From: Pseudomonadota bacterium
GTDB lineage: Bacteria; Pseudomonadota; Gammaproteobacteria; Burkholderiales; Gallionellaceae
Length of the DNA stretch: 41,739 nucleotides
Assembly: GCA_021782995.1 (NCBI GenBank)
Contig: JAJXUI010000025.1
Coordinates: 1 to 41,739, forward strand
Direction: 5' to 3'
Numbering within the stretch: the first letter of the stretch is position 1; every line of letters begins with the position of its first letter. Of the stretch, positions 17,686-25,943 are shown piece after piece. The notes under the pieces are model-generated. The model worked only from the letters and a program-made list of their open reading frames with translations. It searched no databases and was not told where the DNA came from. The position numbers and the translations under genes were made by a program.

Positions 17686-18363
17686 TCAGGCCTGGCTGAG
17701 CCGCCTGGTCAGCCATTTTTCTATATCGGATATTTCCTCCATGCAGACAGAGTGCGGCATGTCATACTCATGCCATTCCACCTGATGTCCGTGTTGTTGC
17801 AACTTCTCGGCAGACATTTTTCCAAGCGCGTAGGGCACGACCGGATCATGCCGGCCATGCGCAAAAAATACCGGGGTATTTTTTGCACTTAGGCTGACTT
17901 CCTGCGACATCATTTCAGCCAAGGGCAGGTAGGTTGACAAGGCAAGTATTCCCCCGAGTTTTGCCGGATGCCTGAGGCCGGTATGCAGTGCAATGGCGCC
18001 ACCTTGCGAAAAACCTGCGAGATAGATGTTTTCTTCCGAAATGCCGCGGATTTTTTCCTGGGCGATGAATTTTCCGATTTCCAGCTGGGAAGCCTGTATG
18101 CCGGCGGCATCCTGTCTGGCCGCGATGTCGATTTCGGTGATGTCATACCAGGCACGCATGATGAAGCCACCATTGATCGTCACCGGCTGCTTGGGCGCAT
18201 GCGGAAAAATGAAGCGCATGGCTACGGGCAGGTTCATTTGCTCGGCCACTTCGACAAAATCGCTGCCATCCGCGCCCAGGCCATGCAGCCAGATGATGCT
18301 GTGATGCGGTGCCTTGCCCTTGTCGAGCACGATGTGCGGCAGGATGCCGGCGGTATCAGTCAT
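17686..18363 (-). CDS. Alpha/beta-hydrolase carboxylesterase (phospholipase/carboxylesterase family)
   Basis: A 225-residue cytosolic esterase of the family that includes Pseudomonas carboxylesterase II and acyl-protein thioesterases. The catalytic triad is visible: Ser119 in GFSQGGA, Asp173 in HGRHDPVV and His204 in DMPHSV, with the oxyanion segment WLHGLGADGSDF near the N-terminus. ATG 18363, with GGAG nine bases upstream, is preferred over GTG 18381. Either start overlaps the end of darP, so the two genes are cotranscribed. The natural ester substrate is unknown. Confidence 0.92.
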   Translation of the reverse strand: MTDTAGILPHIVLDKGKAPHHSIIWLHGLGADGSDFVEVAEQMNLPVAMRFIFPHAPKQPVTINGGFIMRAWYDITEIDIAARQDAAGIQASQLEIGKFIAQEKIRGISEENIYLAGFSQGGAIALHTGLRHPAKLGGILALSTYLPLAEMMSQEVSLSAKNTPVFFAHGRHDPVVPYALGKMSAEKLQQHGHQVEWHEYDMPHSVCMEEISDIEKWLTRRLSQA

Positions 18364-18910
18364 TGGTTTCTTCTCCGTCACTGGCGGAGGCGGCAGGAGA
18401 CTCCGGTATGATTTCTCGAAGCACCTGGAAAATCTCGCGGTAATTCTTCGGCGGCTTGCCCTGTTCCTTTTCCTTGATGGCGTTGCGGATCAGTGCGCGC
18501 AAGTGCTGGATGTCGGCATGCGGATGGTCTGACAGCAATTCGGTCAGTGCATCATGGTCTTCCAGCAGGCGGTCACGCCAGCGTTCCAAGCGATGCAACC
18601 AGGCCACATGCGCGCGCGAGGTGCCGTTCCAGATCGCCAGTTTGGCCTGGATGGGTTCTGGATCCACATCACGCATCAGTTTGCCGATGTACTGCATCTG
18701 GCGGTTGATGGCACCAAAACTCTTGAAGCGCTTGATTTCGGCGATGGCGTCACGCAGATTGTCAGGAATGTCCAGTTCTGCCAGTTGCTCCTTGCTGAGT
18801 TCGACCAGCTGTTTGCCCAGGTCCTGCAGATCATGCATCTGCTTTTTCATTTTGGTTTTGCTGGGCGGGAGGTCCAACTCCTCTTCATCATGGTAAGGCG
18901 GCTGTTTCAT
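18356..18910 (-). CDS. darP: Ribosome-associated protein DarP (YjgA, DUF615)
   Basis: A 184-residue, highly charged helical protein of the DUF615/YjgA family. DarP binds late 50S precursors and helps in ribosome assembly. Hallmarks are PPSKTKMKKQMHDLQDLGKQ, FKSFGAINRQMQYIGKLMR and WRDRLLEDHDALTELLSDHP. It is divergent from pmbA across 71 bases; darP-pmbA adjacency is common in proteobacteria, which supports both calls. Start ATG 18910 is the only plausible start and gives MKQPPYHDEEELDLPP, close to homologues. Confidence 0.94.
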   Translation of the reverse strand: MKQPPYHDEEELDLPPSKTKMKKQMHDLQDLGKQLVELSKEQLAELDIPDNLRDAIAEIKRFKSFGAINRQMQYIGKLMRDVDPEPIQAKLAIWNGTSRAHVAWLHRLERWRDRLLEDHDALTELLSDHPHADIQHLRALIRNAIKEKEQGKPPKNYREIFQVLREIIPESPAASASDGEETND

Positions 18911-18981
18911 GGTGATTCGATCTAGTGTCTATATGTTGATATGATAACGTTTTACGACTCCCGGCAGGACTGAATTTTCCG

Positions 18982-20337
18982 ATGAACGCTATGACCTTAA
19001 CAGAAAACCGGTTTTCCCAGCACCCGGATACCTTGCGGCAGGTTGCGCATGACCTGGTGCGCCTGGCTCGCGAGAAGGGGGCGAGTGCCAGCTCCGCTGA
19101 AGTTTCCGATGGCTTCGGCCAGGGTGTCACCGTGCGCCAGGGCGAAGTGGAAACCATAGAATACAATCGAGACAAGGGTTTGGCGATCACCGTTTATATC
19201 GGCAAGCAGCGCGGCAGTGCCAGCACCTCGGATTTTTCCATGAAGGCCCTGAGCGATACGGTGGATGCAGCGCTGAATATTGCGCGTTACACCGCAAGCG
19301 ATGATTGTGCGGGGTTGCCGGATGCCGATCTGCTCGCTTCCGGACATGAAAACCCCGGCTTGTACTTCCCCTGGCAGATGGAGGTGGAAGATGCCATTGC
19401 GCTTGCAAACGAATGTGAAGCGGCAGCTTTTGCTGCCGACAAACGCATCACCAACTCGGAAGGCGCCAGCGTGAATGTGCATGAGTCCCAATTCGTGTTT
19501 GCAAACAGCCTGGGTTTCATCGGCGGCTATCCAACTTCCCGGCACAGCATCAGCTGCTCGGTGATTGCAGGCAGGGGCGAAGGCATGCAGCGCGATTACT
19601 GGTACAGTGAAACACGTGATCCGGTTGAGCTGCTGACCGCGAAAGAGGTAGGCCGAATTGCGGCAGAGCGCACGGTGCGTCGCCTGAAAGCGCGCCGCAT
19701 GTCAACGATGCAGGTACCGGTGCTGTTTGAAGCGCCGGTCAGTGCCAGTCTGCTCGGGCACTTTGTCAGCGCGGCTAGCGGTGGCAGCCTGTATCGAAAA
19801 TCCTCTTTCCTGCTGGACCAGCTCGGGCAACAGATCTTCAGCAGCAACATCCGCATCGAAGACAATCCTGACCTGCCGAAGGGCCTTTCAACCAGTCCAT
19901 ATGACGGAGAGGGTGTGAAAACACTGCGGCGCACGGTGGTGGAAAATGGCGTGCTGAATGGCTATTTCCTGGGCTCCTATTCTGCGCGCAAGCTGGGCAT
20001 GCATACCACAGGCAATGCGGGTGGCACACATAACCTGATCCTGCAGCCGGGAGCGCTTGACCTGTATGGCATGGTGAAGAAAATGCATCGTGGCCTGGTG
20101 GTGACCGAATTGCTGGGCTCGGGCGTGAATGGCGTGACCGGCGACTACTCGCGCGGCGCAGCCGGCTTCTGGGTGGAGCATGGTGAGATCCAGTATCCGG
20201 TGGAGGAAATCACCATCGCCGGCAACCTGAAGGACATGTATAAAAACATCATCGAAGTCGGTCGTGACGTGATGGTGCAGGGATCACGCCACTGCGGGTC
20301 TATCCTCATCAACAATATGACGGTGGCGGGTGAATAA
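18982..20337 (+). CDS. pmbA: Metalloprotease PmbA/TldE
   Basis: A 451-residue member of the TldD/PmbA family. With TldD it forms a heterodimeric protease that matures peptides such as microcin B17 and degrades unstructured peptides; TldE itself usually lacks the zinc motif and none is seen here. Hallmarks are VRQGEVETIEYNRDKGLAIT, GLYFPWQ, RDYWYSETRD, RKSSFLLDQLGQQIFS, NPDLPKGLSTSPYDGEGV, GNAGGTHNLILQPG and GSGVNGVTGDYSRGAAGFWV. No tldD gene is in the window. Length and start at ATG 18982 match homologues. Confidence 0.96.
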   Translation: MNAMTLTENRFSQHPDTLRQVAHDLVRLAREKGASASSAEVSDGFGQGVTVRQGEVETIEYNRDKGLAITVYIGKQRGSASTSDFSMKALSDTVDAALNIARYTASDDCAGLPDADLLASGHENPGLYFPWQMEVEDAIALANECEAAAFAADKRITNSEGASVNVHESQFVFANSLGFIGGYPTSRHSISCSVIAGRGEGMQRDYWYSETRDPVELLTAKEVGRIAAERTVRRLKARRMSTMQVPVLFEAPVSASLLGHFVSAASGGSLYRKSSFLLDQLGQQIFSSNIRIEDNPDLPKGLSTSPYDGEGVKTLRRTVVENGVLNGYFLGSYSARKLGMHTTGNAGGTHNLILQPGALDLYGMVKKMHRGLVVTELLGSGVNGVTGDYSRGAAGFWVEHGEIQYPVEEITIAGNLKDMYKNIIEVGRDVMVQGSRHCGSILINNMTVAGE

Positions 20338-20338
20338 G

Positions 20339-21019
20339 ATGGCGGATGAACACCAAATGGTCAATGACGGTCTCACCGAAGAAGAGCGCGTCGGCCTGCT
20401 GAAGTTTCTCGAAGAGAAGCAGCGTGAACTGGAAGTGCTGCCGAATGCCACGCCGCTCACACGCGCACGCACGCAGCTTGATATCGCAGAAATCCTGAAT
20501 GCGCTGGAGCGCAAGCCTGAAGCGTGGAAAATCGCCCGAGAGGCTTTTGATGCCTGCCTGCAACATGATTCCTGGCAGGATGCAGTAGAGGCATGCAATG
20601 TGTTGTATCAAGCCGAGCAGCCCGATTCCATTGCTGCATTGGGCATGGGTGTCTGGCTGGCAGTCAGCTTCCCGGTGGACCCGGAACTGACGCTGGCCAT
20701 GCTGCTGCATGTGGTGGATGAAACGCCGGACCATTCCGATGGTGCAGCGCTGGCCGCGGTGACTGCACGTTATGTGATCGACATGCGCGCGGATGACGAG
20801 ATGCATGAAAGCCAGGGCTTCCTCGCCAATAATCTGATTGCAATGGTGGCGAAGCGTCATAGCAATGTGCAGAACCAGACGGAGCTGGATCAGTGGCTGA
20901 AACGCCTGGAGTTGCGTGATCCCCAGGTGTTTTTGCCGCGTATGGGGCAGGTAGTGGAAACCATCGTGGATAACAAGTGGTGGTTTGATCGCGCAGCCCT
21001 GCGCAATAAGTTTGATTAA
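20339..21019 (+). CDS. Conserved hypothetical protein downstream of pmbA
   Basis: A 226-residue soluble, acidic, mainly helical protein starting at ATG 20339, one base after the pmbA stop (20335-20337), so almost certainly cotranscribed; a GTG at 20330 would instead overlap pmbA. There is no signal peptide. The middle (LDIAEILNALERKPEAWKIA, then AVEACNVLYQAEQPDSIAAL) has a repeat-like helical pattern suggesting a TPR-type fold, but no catalytic motif is visible. I do not recognise the family. Position suggests a link to PmbA or simple read-through. Confidence 0.7.
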   Translation: MADEHQMVNDGLTEEERVGLLKFLEEKQRELEVLPNATPLTRARTQLDIAEILNALERKPEAWKIAREAFDACLQHDSWQDAVEACNVLYQAEQPDSIAALGMGVWLAVSFPVDPELTLAMLLHVVDETPDHSDGAALAAVTARYVIDMRADDEMHESQGFLANNLIAMVAKRHSNVQNQTELDQWLKRLELRDPQVFLPRMGQVVETIVDNKWWFDRAALRNKFD

Positions 21020-21178
21020 AATCATAATATAATCAATATATTATATACTATCAATCGCAGAAGCAGCGTCCGCATTTCAAGTGTGGCGAACTCCGGACAT
21101 TTTCGTCTGTCCATGGAAAGGTATAAACAACCCTATCCGTACCGCGCGTGATTTTCTGTCGTAAGGTGCTGGCATCAC

Positions 21179-21802
21179 ATGCTGGACGAAAAAGAAACAA
21201 CCCGGATTGAAGCTTTCAGCGATGGCGTTTTTGCAATTGCAATCACCCTGCTTGTGCTCGGGATCAAGGTGCCTGGCCATGAGTCGGTAGTAGCTAAAGG
21301 CCTGGCGCATGCGCTCATCCTCCTGTGGCCTTCATACCTGGCATTCTTTGTGAGTTTCATCACGATCCTGGTGATCTGGATACAGCACCATTGGGTGTTC
21401 GTGCATGTACGTAAAGTTGACCACTTGCTGCTGTACTGGAACGGGTTGTTATTACTCGTCGTTACCTTCATCCCGTTTCCGACCCAGTTGCTGGCAGAGC
21501 ATCTTTCACATGCAGATTCCAAGCTGGCAGCCAACCTGTTTACCGGGAATTTCCTGGTGGTATCGCTGGCATTCCTCGGGTTGTGGCGGCACGTATATAA
21601 AAAGGGCATGTTGCTCAACACGATGATCCGGGGTGCTGACGATGCTGCATCGATAACCCGGTATTATCACGTTGCGCCCATGCTCTATCTGGTTTCCTTC
21701 GGGTTGTCGTTCATCTCCGAGTTCGCTGGCGTTTCATCGTGCATTTTGCTGGCATTCCTCTTTTCCATTCCCGGTTATCCGGCTAAACAATCCTCAGAAT
21801 GA
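21179..21802 (+). CDS. TMEM175/DUF1211-type potassium channel
   Basis: A 207-residue membrane protein with six likely helices. The N-terminal signature RIEAFSDGVFAIAITLLVLG (residues 9-28, containing RxxxFSDG) is diagnostic of the TMEM175 family, whose bacterial members are single-domain K+-selective channels that assemble as tetramers. Further helices include AFFVSFITILVIWIQHHWVF, the typical third segment with its HH pair. ATG 21179 lacks a strong binding site. The gene stands alone between a 159-base gap and a bidirectional terminator. Confidence 0.88.
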   Translation: MLDEKETTRIEAFSDGVFAIAITLLVLGIKVPGHESVVAKGLAHALILLWPSYLAFFVSFITILVIWIQHHWVFVHVRKVDHLLLYWNGLLLLVVTFIPFPTQLLAEHLSHADSKLAANLFTGNFLVVSLAFLGLWRHVYKKGMLLNTMIRGADDAASITRYYHVAPMLYLVSFGLSFISEFAGVSSCILLAFLFSIPGYPAKQSSE

Positions 21803-21886
21803 TCAGGCGAGCCATTTTGGCGCTGGCGGCATGCCGAGGCCATTGGTTTGGTATCGATCTGACGGAAACGAAAGGACGACCGCTAT

Positions 21887-21913
21887 CAAAAAACAAGCCC
21901 GCATTAGCGGGCT
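21887..21913 (-). terminator. Intrinsic terminator of the FecR/IgGFc operon
   Basis: AGCCCGC at 21896-21902 pairs perfectly with GCGGGCT at 21907-21913 around a 4-nt loop. On the minus strand the stem is followed by a TTGTTTTTT tract (21895-21887), a standard rho-independent terminator lying 34 bases past the fecR-like stop codon. On the plus strand it is followed by ATGTTTCTT, so it may also end the TMEM175 transcript. Confidence 0.85.
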
Positions 21914-21946
21914 ATGTTTCTTGTGCTTGGATAATGACCCGGAAAA

Positions 21947-22768
21947 TCAGAAGACTTGCCCCGGCGCGGTCGGGCTGGTTTTGCCCTTGATCGGGTTCAG
22001 TTGCGGATTGCCTGGAAGCAGGTTGCCCTGGACGATGTCGCTGTTCAGTACGGTGTTGTCCTGCACGGTGCTGCTGCGCACGCTGGCAAACTGCTTGCCA
22101 CTGCCTGCGGTGGGCGCAGCCGCGACGGTGAACAGGCGCGCATTCACCGGCTGCAGTTGCGGCAGCTGGCTGTCGCTGGCGGAATAGCCCATTTCATTCG
22201 GCAGGATGTTGATGGTGCCCTGGCTGGTGGTCATCGTGGTTTCGCCCTTGTTGACCTTGTTGTAGGTGCCGGGAGCGTATGTCTTTGCCAGCTCCGATCC
22301 CGGCAGCACGACCCAGGTTTCATGATCAGTACCGCGTATGCCGATGGTGGTGGAAAGTGCGGCAATACGGTAATTCTGCTTGTGTTCATGGCCTATCATG
22401 CCGGTGATTGCGCGGATGCCGCCCTTGAGCAGGGCGAAGAAGCTGTGCTCGCTGCCATCTTCCTTGCCGTCATACTTGAAACTTTCGACCTTGAACTGGG
22501 TGTCCGGGCGCATTGCGATCAGCCCGCCATCCTGCATGCGCAGCTGTGCGGAAGCATCCTTGGCGGTGGCGACCGTGTCGCTCTCCTGGATGGGGTCGCC
22601 TTTCTTCACTTCCTGGCTGCGGCCATCGGCGGAAATGATCTGTACCTTGCCGTTGCTGAACAGCACGCGACCGGCAAATTCGGCGTGTGCTGGCCGCATG
22701 ACAAACAGCGCCAGCAACAGGATCAGGAATTCAAGCCTGAAGAGGAAGATTAAATTCAGGGTTCTCAT
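21947..22768 (-). CDS. Periplasmic FecR-domain protein
   Basis: A 273-residue exported protein with a long signal peptide cleaved after PAHA and a strong binding site (AGGAG) before ATG 22768. Residues about 30-170 form a FecR-type domain: GRVLFSNGKVQIISADGRSQ, VKKGDPIQESDTVATAKDAS, LRMQDGGLIAMRPDTQFKVE and a later STTIGIRGTDHETWV. No transmembrane anchor or sigma-factor gene is nearby, unlike classic FecR/FecI systems, so it is probably a structural or sensing periplasmic protein. It is the last gene of the riboswitch-controlled operon, 22 bases after the TPR/barrel gene. The C-terminal 90 residues (PQLQPVNARLFTVAAAPTAG) are not recognised. Confidence 0.88.
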   Translation of the reverse strand: MRTLNLIFLFRLEFLILLLALFVMRPAHAEFAGRVLFSNGKVQIISADGRSQEVKKGDPIQESDTVATAKDASAQLRMQDGGLIAMRPDTQFKVESFKYDGKEDGSEHSFFALLKGGIRAITGMIGHEHKQNYRIAALSTTIGIRGTDHETWVVLPGSELAKTYAPGTYNKVNKGETTMTTSQGTINILPNEMGYSASDSQLPQLQPVNARLFTVAAAPTAGSGKQFASVRSSTVQDNTVLNSDIVQGNLLPGNPQLNPIKGKTSPTAPGQVF

Positions 22769-22790
22769 GGTGCTCTCCTATCAAAATGCC

Positions 22791-24218
22791 TTACCGGAAA
22801 TCCCGGCGCAGCGTGAGTGATGCATCGAGGCGATTGAAGCCGTACAGCTCGATATTCGATTCGTTCAACGCGTAATTCAGTTGCGGGCGCAGTGACCAGT
22901 GCTTGCTGTAGCTCCAGTTCGCACCCAGGGTCAGGTCGTAATAGCGGTCTGACCGCTTGCGCTGGAACCAGTAATTGAGTTTCGCGTAATCGCCTTGCTG
23001 CATGCCGGCATTGGCAAACAGCAGGAGCTGGCTGCCGGCCGCCAGCTGCATGCCAAGGCGCACGCCGTAGAATTGTTTGGGCCCATCGGGTCTGCCTCCC
23101 GATGGGGTAGCGGGCGGATTGGACAGCGTGGAAACATCCTGTTCCTGGCCGTGATAAAAGCTGGTGGATAGCGAGGCTTGTCCGCTGGGGAAGACATGCA
23201 TCCACCCGCCCCCTGCGACCTGCTGGTCATAATCATTCTGTTGCATGGCAGCATTCTGGAAGCGGTATTGTGCTGCCTGCGCAAACAGCCGCAACTGGTT
23301 GGCGGGGCTGGGTTCGGTGCGCCATTCTGCTTGCAGTCCGTTCGACTTGTTGTTGATTGCACTGTCAAGATTGAGCTGGCCGTTGGTGCAGGCGATGCGC
23401 AGATGCTGGTTTTCCCTGTCATAGCCCAAGCCTGCCCGGCCATCCAGTGCGAGCGAATTGAAGGCGGTTTGCGACAGGTAATTGCGCTTCCTCGCGTCGG
23501 CGCCGGCAAAGGCATACCAGTGGGGATTGAAGCGATGGGTCACTTCGCCTCCGGCTGTCATGGCGGCATAGCTGTCGGCGGTCTTGAGGTTGGTCGGGTC
23601 CAGCGTGGCAGTGCTGCTCAGGGCGTCAACATATACCTGGTTCAGGCTGCTGGCATTGTTCACATTGCTGTCACTGCCAGCGCCCATTTCCAGATAGCCA
23701 CTGTAACGGGTCAGGCCATTACCTTCCTGCAACGCAATTTCATCGAGGTATTTTTCGATATTGGCGCGTGCCTGCGGCGGCGGGTTCATCTGCAATACCT
23801 GGCTGAATGCAATGCGCGCGCGAGGCATGTCGCCGAGCTTGAAATACGCGCGGGCGATGTCCAGGCGGGCTGCCGCAGAATTCGGGTTGACGATCAGCAC
23901 CCTTTCCAGCGCAAAGGTCGCCTTGTCCGGCTGGCCGCTGTCCAGTGCGGCGATGCCGAGCAGGTAATCGAAACGTTCCTCGCCCGCATGCTCGATTTCC
24001 AGGGGGGCCAGCAGGGCATAGGCCTTGTCCGGGTTGCCGCTGGCGACCAGTTTTTCCGCTTCTTCCAGCGTCTGGTTGAAGGAAAGTGGGGCAGGGCTGG
24101 ACTGTCGCGCCAGCGGGTTGCCGGAGGATGCGAGTGCAATCGCTGGAAACGCCAGGCAGCTGCCGAGCAGCGCGGAAATCAGGATCTGAAAATGTCGGGT
24201 AGGTTGCATTATTGTCAT
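22791..24218 (-). CDS. TPR plus beta-barrel outer-membrane protein, Slam (DUF560)-like layout
   Basis: A 475-residue exported protein. A signal peptide (cleaved near ALAS-SGN) is followed by TPR-like helices at about 45-170 (LEEAEKLVASGNPDKAYALL, DKATFALERVLIVNPNSAAA, ARLDIARAYFKLGDMPRARI). From about 180 to the end, alternating amphipathic strands suggest an outer-membrane barrel (SGYLEMGAGSDSNVNNASSL, YDLTLGANWSYSKHWSLRPQ), ending LTLRRDFR with Phe penultimate. This layout is that of Slam proteins, which move lipoproteins to the cell surface. The assignment is by architecture and remembered DUF560-like phrasing. It starts 3 bases after the lipoprotein gene that would be the natural cargo. 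A plain porin-like or poly-saccharide exporter role is the alternative. Confidence 0.72.
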   Translation of the reverse strand: MTIMQPTRHFQILISALLGSCLAFPAIALASSGNPLARQSSPAPLSFNQTLEEAEKLVASGNPDKAYALLAPLEIEHAGEERFDYLLGIAALDSGQPDKATFALERVLIVNPNSAAARLDIARAYFKLGDMPRARIAFSQVLQMNPPPQARANIEKYLDEIALQEGNGLTRYSGYLEMGAGSDSNVNNASSLNQVYVDALSSTATLDPTNLKTADSYAAMTAGGEVTHRFNPHWYAFAGADARKRNYLSQTAFNSLALDGRAGLGYDRENQHLRIACTNGQLNLDSAINNKSNGLQAEWRTEPSPANQLRLFAQAAQYRFQNAAMQQNDYDQQVAGGGWMHVFPSGQASLSTSFYHGQEQDVSTLSNPPATPSGGRPDGPKQFYGVRLGMQLAAGSQLLLFANAGMQQGDYAKLNYWFQRKRSDRYYDLTLGANWSYSKHWSLRPQLNYALNESNIELYGFNRLDASLTLRRDFR

Positions 24219-24221
24219 TTC

Positions 24222-25775
24222 TCAATGGCATTCATATTCATGGTCATCGCCATCATGTCGATGGGCGGTGTGATGGATCAGGCAGTATTTTCCCCAATAG
24301 TGGTGATGCTCGTGCCTTACACGGTGATGGTGATGATGCTCGTCTTCTTCATCCTCGCAGGTGCCCGTTGCAGGAGTATTGCTGGCGACTGTATTCGAGT
24401 CGGGGAGCGAAAGCATGGTGGCAACCGGCCAGGCATAGGAAACGGCGTTCCAGGCCGTGCCATAGTCATACACCATCGCGCTGAACGCCGCAGTGCCACT
24501 CAGCTTGTGGACACCGGCGCTGACTGGCAGGGTAGCTTTCGAATACAGGCTGTTGCTGCTGACTGGTGCAAATTTCGTGCTGTCCACCACCGTGCCGTCC
24601 AGCATCAGGCCTGCCAGCGCGCTTGATTGCGTCACGATGTTCAGCATGGAACCGGATGATCCGGTCAGGGCATAGACGCCGAAAGTGGAACTGGTCATGC
24701 CCATTTCAATGGGGGTCACCAGTACCATCGATGGGTCACCCATTTTTGCGCCGTCATCTTCGAAGCCATTGATATATTGCGCGACCAGCACCGGGTTGTT
24801 GCTGCTGAATTCGGCAGCGCTGCTCAGGACCAGATCGGCATACTGGCCGGCATTCAGCGTGGCATTGACCAGGCCGGCCGGACTTGAGGAGATTGTTGTG
24901 CCGTCCATCGAGGCGAGTATGCGCACGGTATAACGCGTGCGTCCGCTGAAAGGCATGGTCTGGAAGGTGTTGCCCCAGACCGAAGTGTCAGGCAGTTGTT
25001 CCACCAGGTAATCGCAATATCCGGTTGCATTGGGAATGTCTACACAGCGATGTCCGCCGAAAACTGCAATCGGCTTGTCTGCGGAAATCAGCGAGCCGGT
25101 CATGTCGGCAGCGCCAGTGTTCTGCAGCTGATAGGTCTGGCCAGCATTCAGCGTGATGCTGTATGCAGTGCCTGCCAACCTGCTGGCGCCAGAGGCGGAG
25201 GGTGTGATGGTCACGGTGGTGGCGTCCTGTGTGGCAACCATCGCAAATTCCGATCCGTAGTAGCGGCTGCTGGCATACGACATGATGCGGTAGTTCGTGC
25301 CGAGGCCATTCGTGGGCAGTGCAAGGTAGCCATCGGCAGAGGATATGTTTTCCGAAACGGCATGCACCGATACCGGGGTATCGGAAGTGACGTGGATGCC
25401 TCTGGATTCCACAGTGTCGTTGGCGGTGAGCACGACACCTGCATCCAGGCTGACGATTGTGCTGCCATTGGCGCTGACGGCAAATGTGGTACTGATGCCG
25501 TTAAAGGTCACGTTGCCGGTGGCAGCTGCAGCTGCAGCAATCACCAGTTTGTTGCTGACGGTGCCGTTCACGCAGGATCCGGGGTCGCTGCTGCAGATAT
25601 GGTCGGGGAAGGTCAGATAGAAATCGGTACCGTCAGACGTGATGACTGGCGTAGATGCGGCAGTACTTGCGGTTGCGGATTTATCGGCCGGCGTCCCCGA
25701 GCAGGCCGCTAGCGCAAACAGCAATCCGGCCAGCAGGAGGTGGCCATACGCTGCATTTCGTTCATCAGTAAACAT
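24222..25775 (-). CDS. Lipoprotein with IgGFc-binding-type domain and His/acid/Cys-rich C-terminal tail
   Basis: A 517-residue lipoprotein: lipobox LAAC (Cys25) followed by Ser, so outer-membrane directed. Residues about 45-465 match the IgGFc-binding domain pattern (GTDFYLTFPDH, RGIHVTSDTPVSVHAVSEN, DGYLALPTNGLGTNYRIMSY, EFAMVATQDATTVTITPS, DKPIAVFGGHRCVDIPNA, DYLVEQLPDTSVWGNTF, NPVLVAQYINGF). In bacteria this domain marks cell-surface adhesin-like proteins. The last 45 residues (473-517) are exceptional: 15 His, 12 Asp/Glu and 3 Cys, including HHHHH and HEHHHYW, ending ECH; this looks like a metal-binding tail. The SD GGAGG at 25781-25785 is well placed for ATG 25775. The gene is first in the operon under the c-di-GMP riboswitch. 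Ligand and surface exposure are inferred. Confidence 0.87.
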   Translation of the reverse strand: MFTDERNAAYGHLLLAGLLFALAACSGTPADKSATASTAASTPVITSDGTDFYLTFPDHICSSDPGSCVNGTVSNKLVIAAAAAATGNVTFNGISTTFAVSANGSTIVSLDAGVVLTANDTVESRGIHVTSDTPVSVHAVSENISSADGYLALPTNGLGTNYRIMSYASSRYYGSEFAMVATQDATTVTITPSASGASRLAGTAYSITLNAGQTYQLQNTGAADMTGSLISADKPIAVFGGHRCVDIPNATGYCDYLVEQLPDTSVWGNTFQTMPFSGRTRYTVRILASMDGTTISSSPAGLVNATLNAGQYADLVLSSAAEFSSNNPVLVAQYINGFEDDGAKMGDPSMVLVTPIEMGMTSSTFGVYALTGSSGSMLNIVTQSSALAGLMLDGTVVDSTKFAPVSSNSLYSKATLPVSAGVHKLSGTAAFSAMVYDYGTAWNAVSYAWPVATMLSLPDSNTVASNTPATGTCEDEEDEHHHHHRVRHEHHHYWGKYCLIHHTAHRHDGDDHEYECH

Positions 25776-25862
25776 CCATTCCTCCGGTATTACGTTTACA
25801 CCGGGGTTTTATGAATTGGGGAATGGAAGAAAGACATGAATACAGATGGACGAATTTCCATC
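25775..25862 (-). promoter_or_regulatory. Candidate expression platform: competing hairpins around the SD and start codon
   Basis: On the minus-strand RNA, GGAATGGA (25782-25775; end of the SD, spacer and first base of the start codon) can pair perfectly with TCCATTCC (25827-25820), which would hide the start. The same upstream segment (TTCCAT, 25828-25823) can instead pair with ATGGAA (25861-25856), just after the aptamer. That competes with a local hairpin GATGGA/TCCATC (25862-25857 with 25850-25845). A further stem CCGGT/ACCGG (25804-25800 with 25788-25784) touches the SD. This fits a translation-type switch. No terminator with a T tract was seen. The direction of control cannot be told from sequence. 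Confidence 0.5.
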
Positions 25863-25863
25863 A

Positions 25864-25939
25864 GGCAGTCCCGCTACCATAGTGTCCCTTAGGCCGGTGA
25901 CTTTGCGCCCTTACCTTTCGATAAGTTTGCCAAGTTGGG
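25864..25939 (-). promoter_or_regulatory. c-di-GMP-I (GEMM-I) riboswitch aptamer
   Basis: Read on the minus strand, the RNA has the GEMM-I landmarks in order. GGCAAAC (25931-25925) comes first, then a short hairpin with the GAAA tetraloop (CUUAUCGAAAGGUAAG) and GGGCGCAAAG. Then comes ACCGGCCUAAG, whose CCUAAG together with the downstream UAUGG forms the classic 11-nt tetraloop receptor. GGUAGCGGGACUGCC closes the long helix (AGUC/GACU) and the terminal GGC/GCC helix. The match to the Vc2-type consensus is strong and direct. The aptamer lies immediately downstream of a good promoter and 88 bases before the lipoprotein start, so it controls the 25775-21947 operon. Confidence 0.94.
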
Positions 25940-25943
25940 AAAA

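Noticed and set aside
21947..22768. FecR anti-sigma regulator of an iron-uptake system
   Set aside because: No sigma factor or TonB receptor nearby and no transmembrane anchor after the signal peptide.
23178..24626. 482-codon rightward open frame
   Set aside because: Spans two leftward genes antisense, with no family features; the leftward genes have signal peptides, SD sites and a shared promoter.
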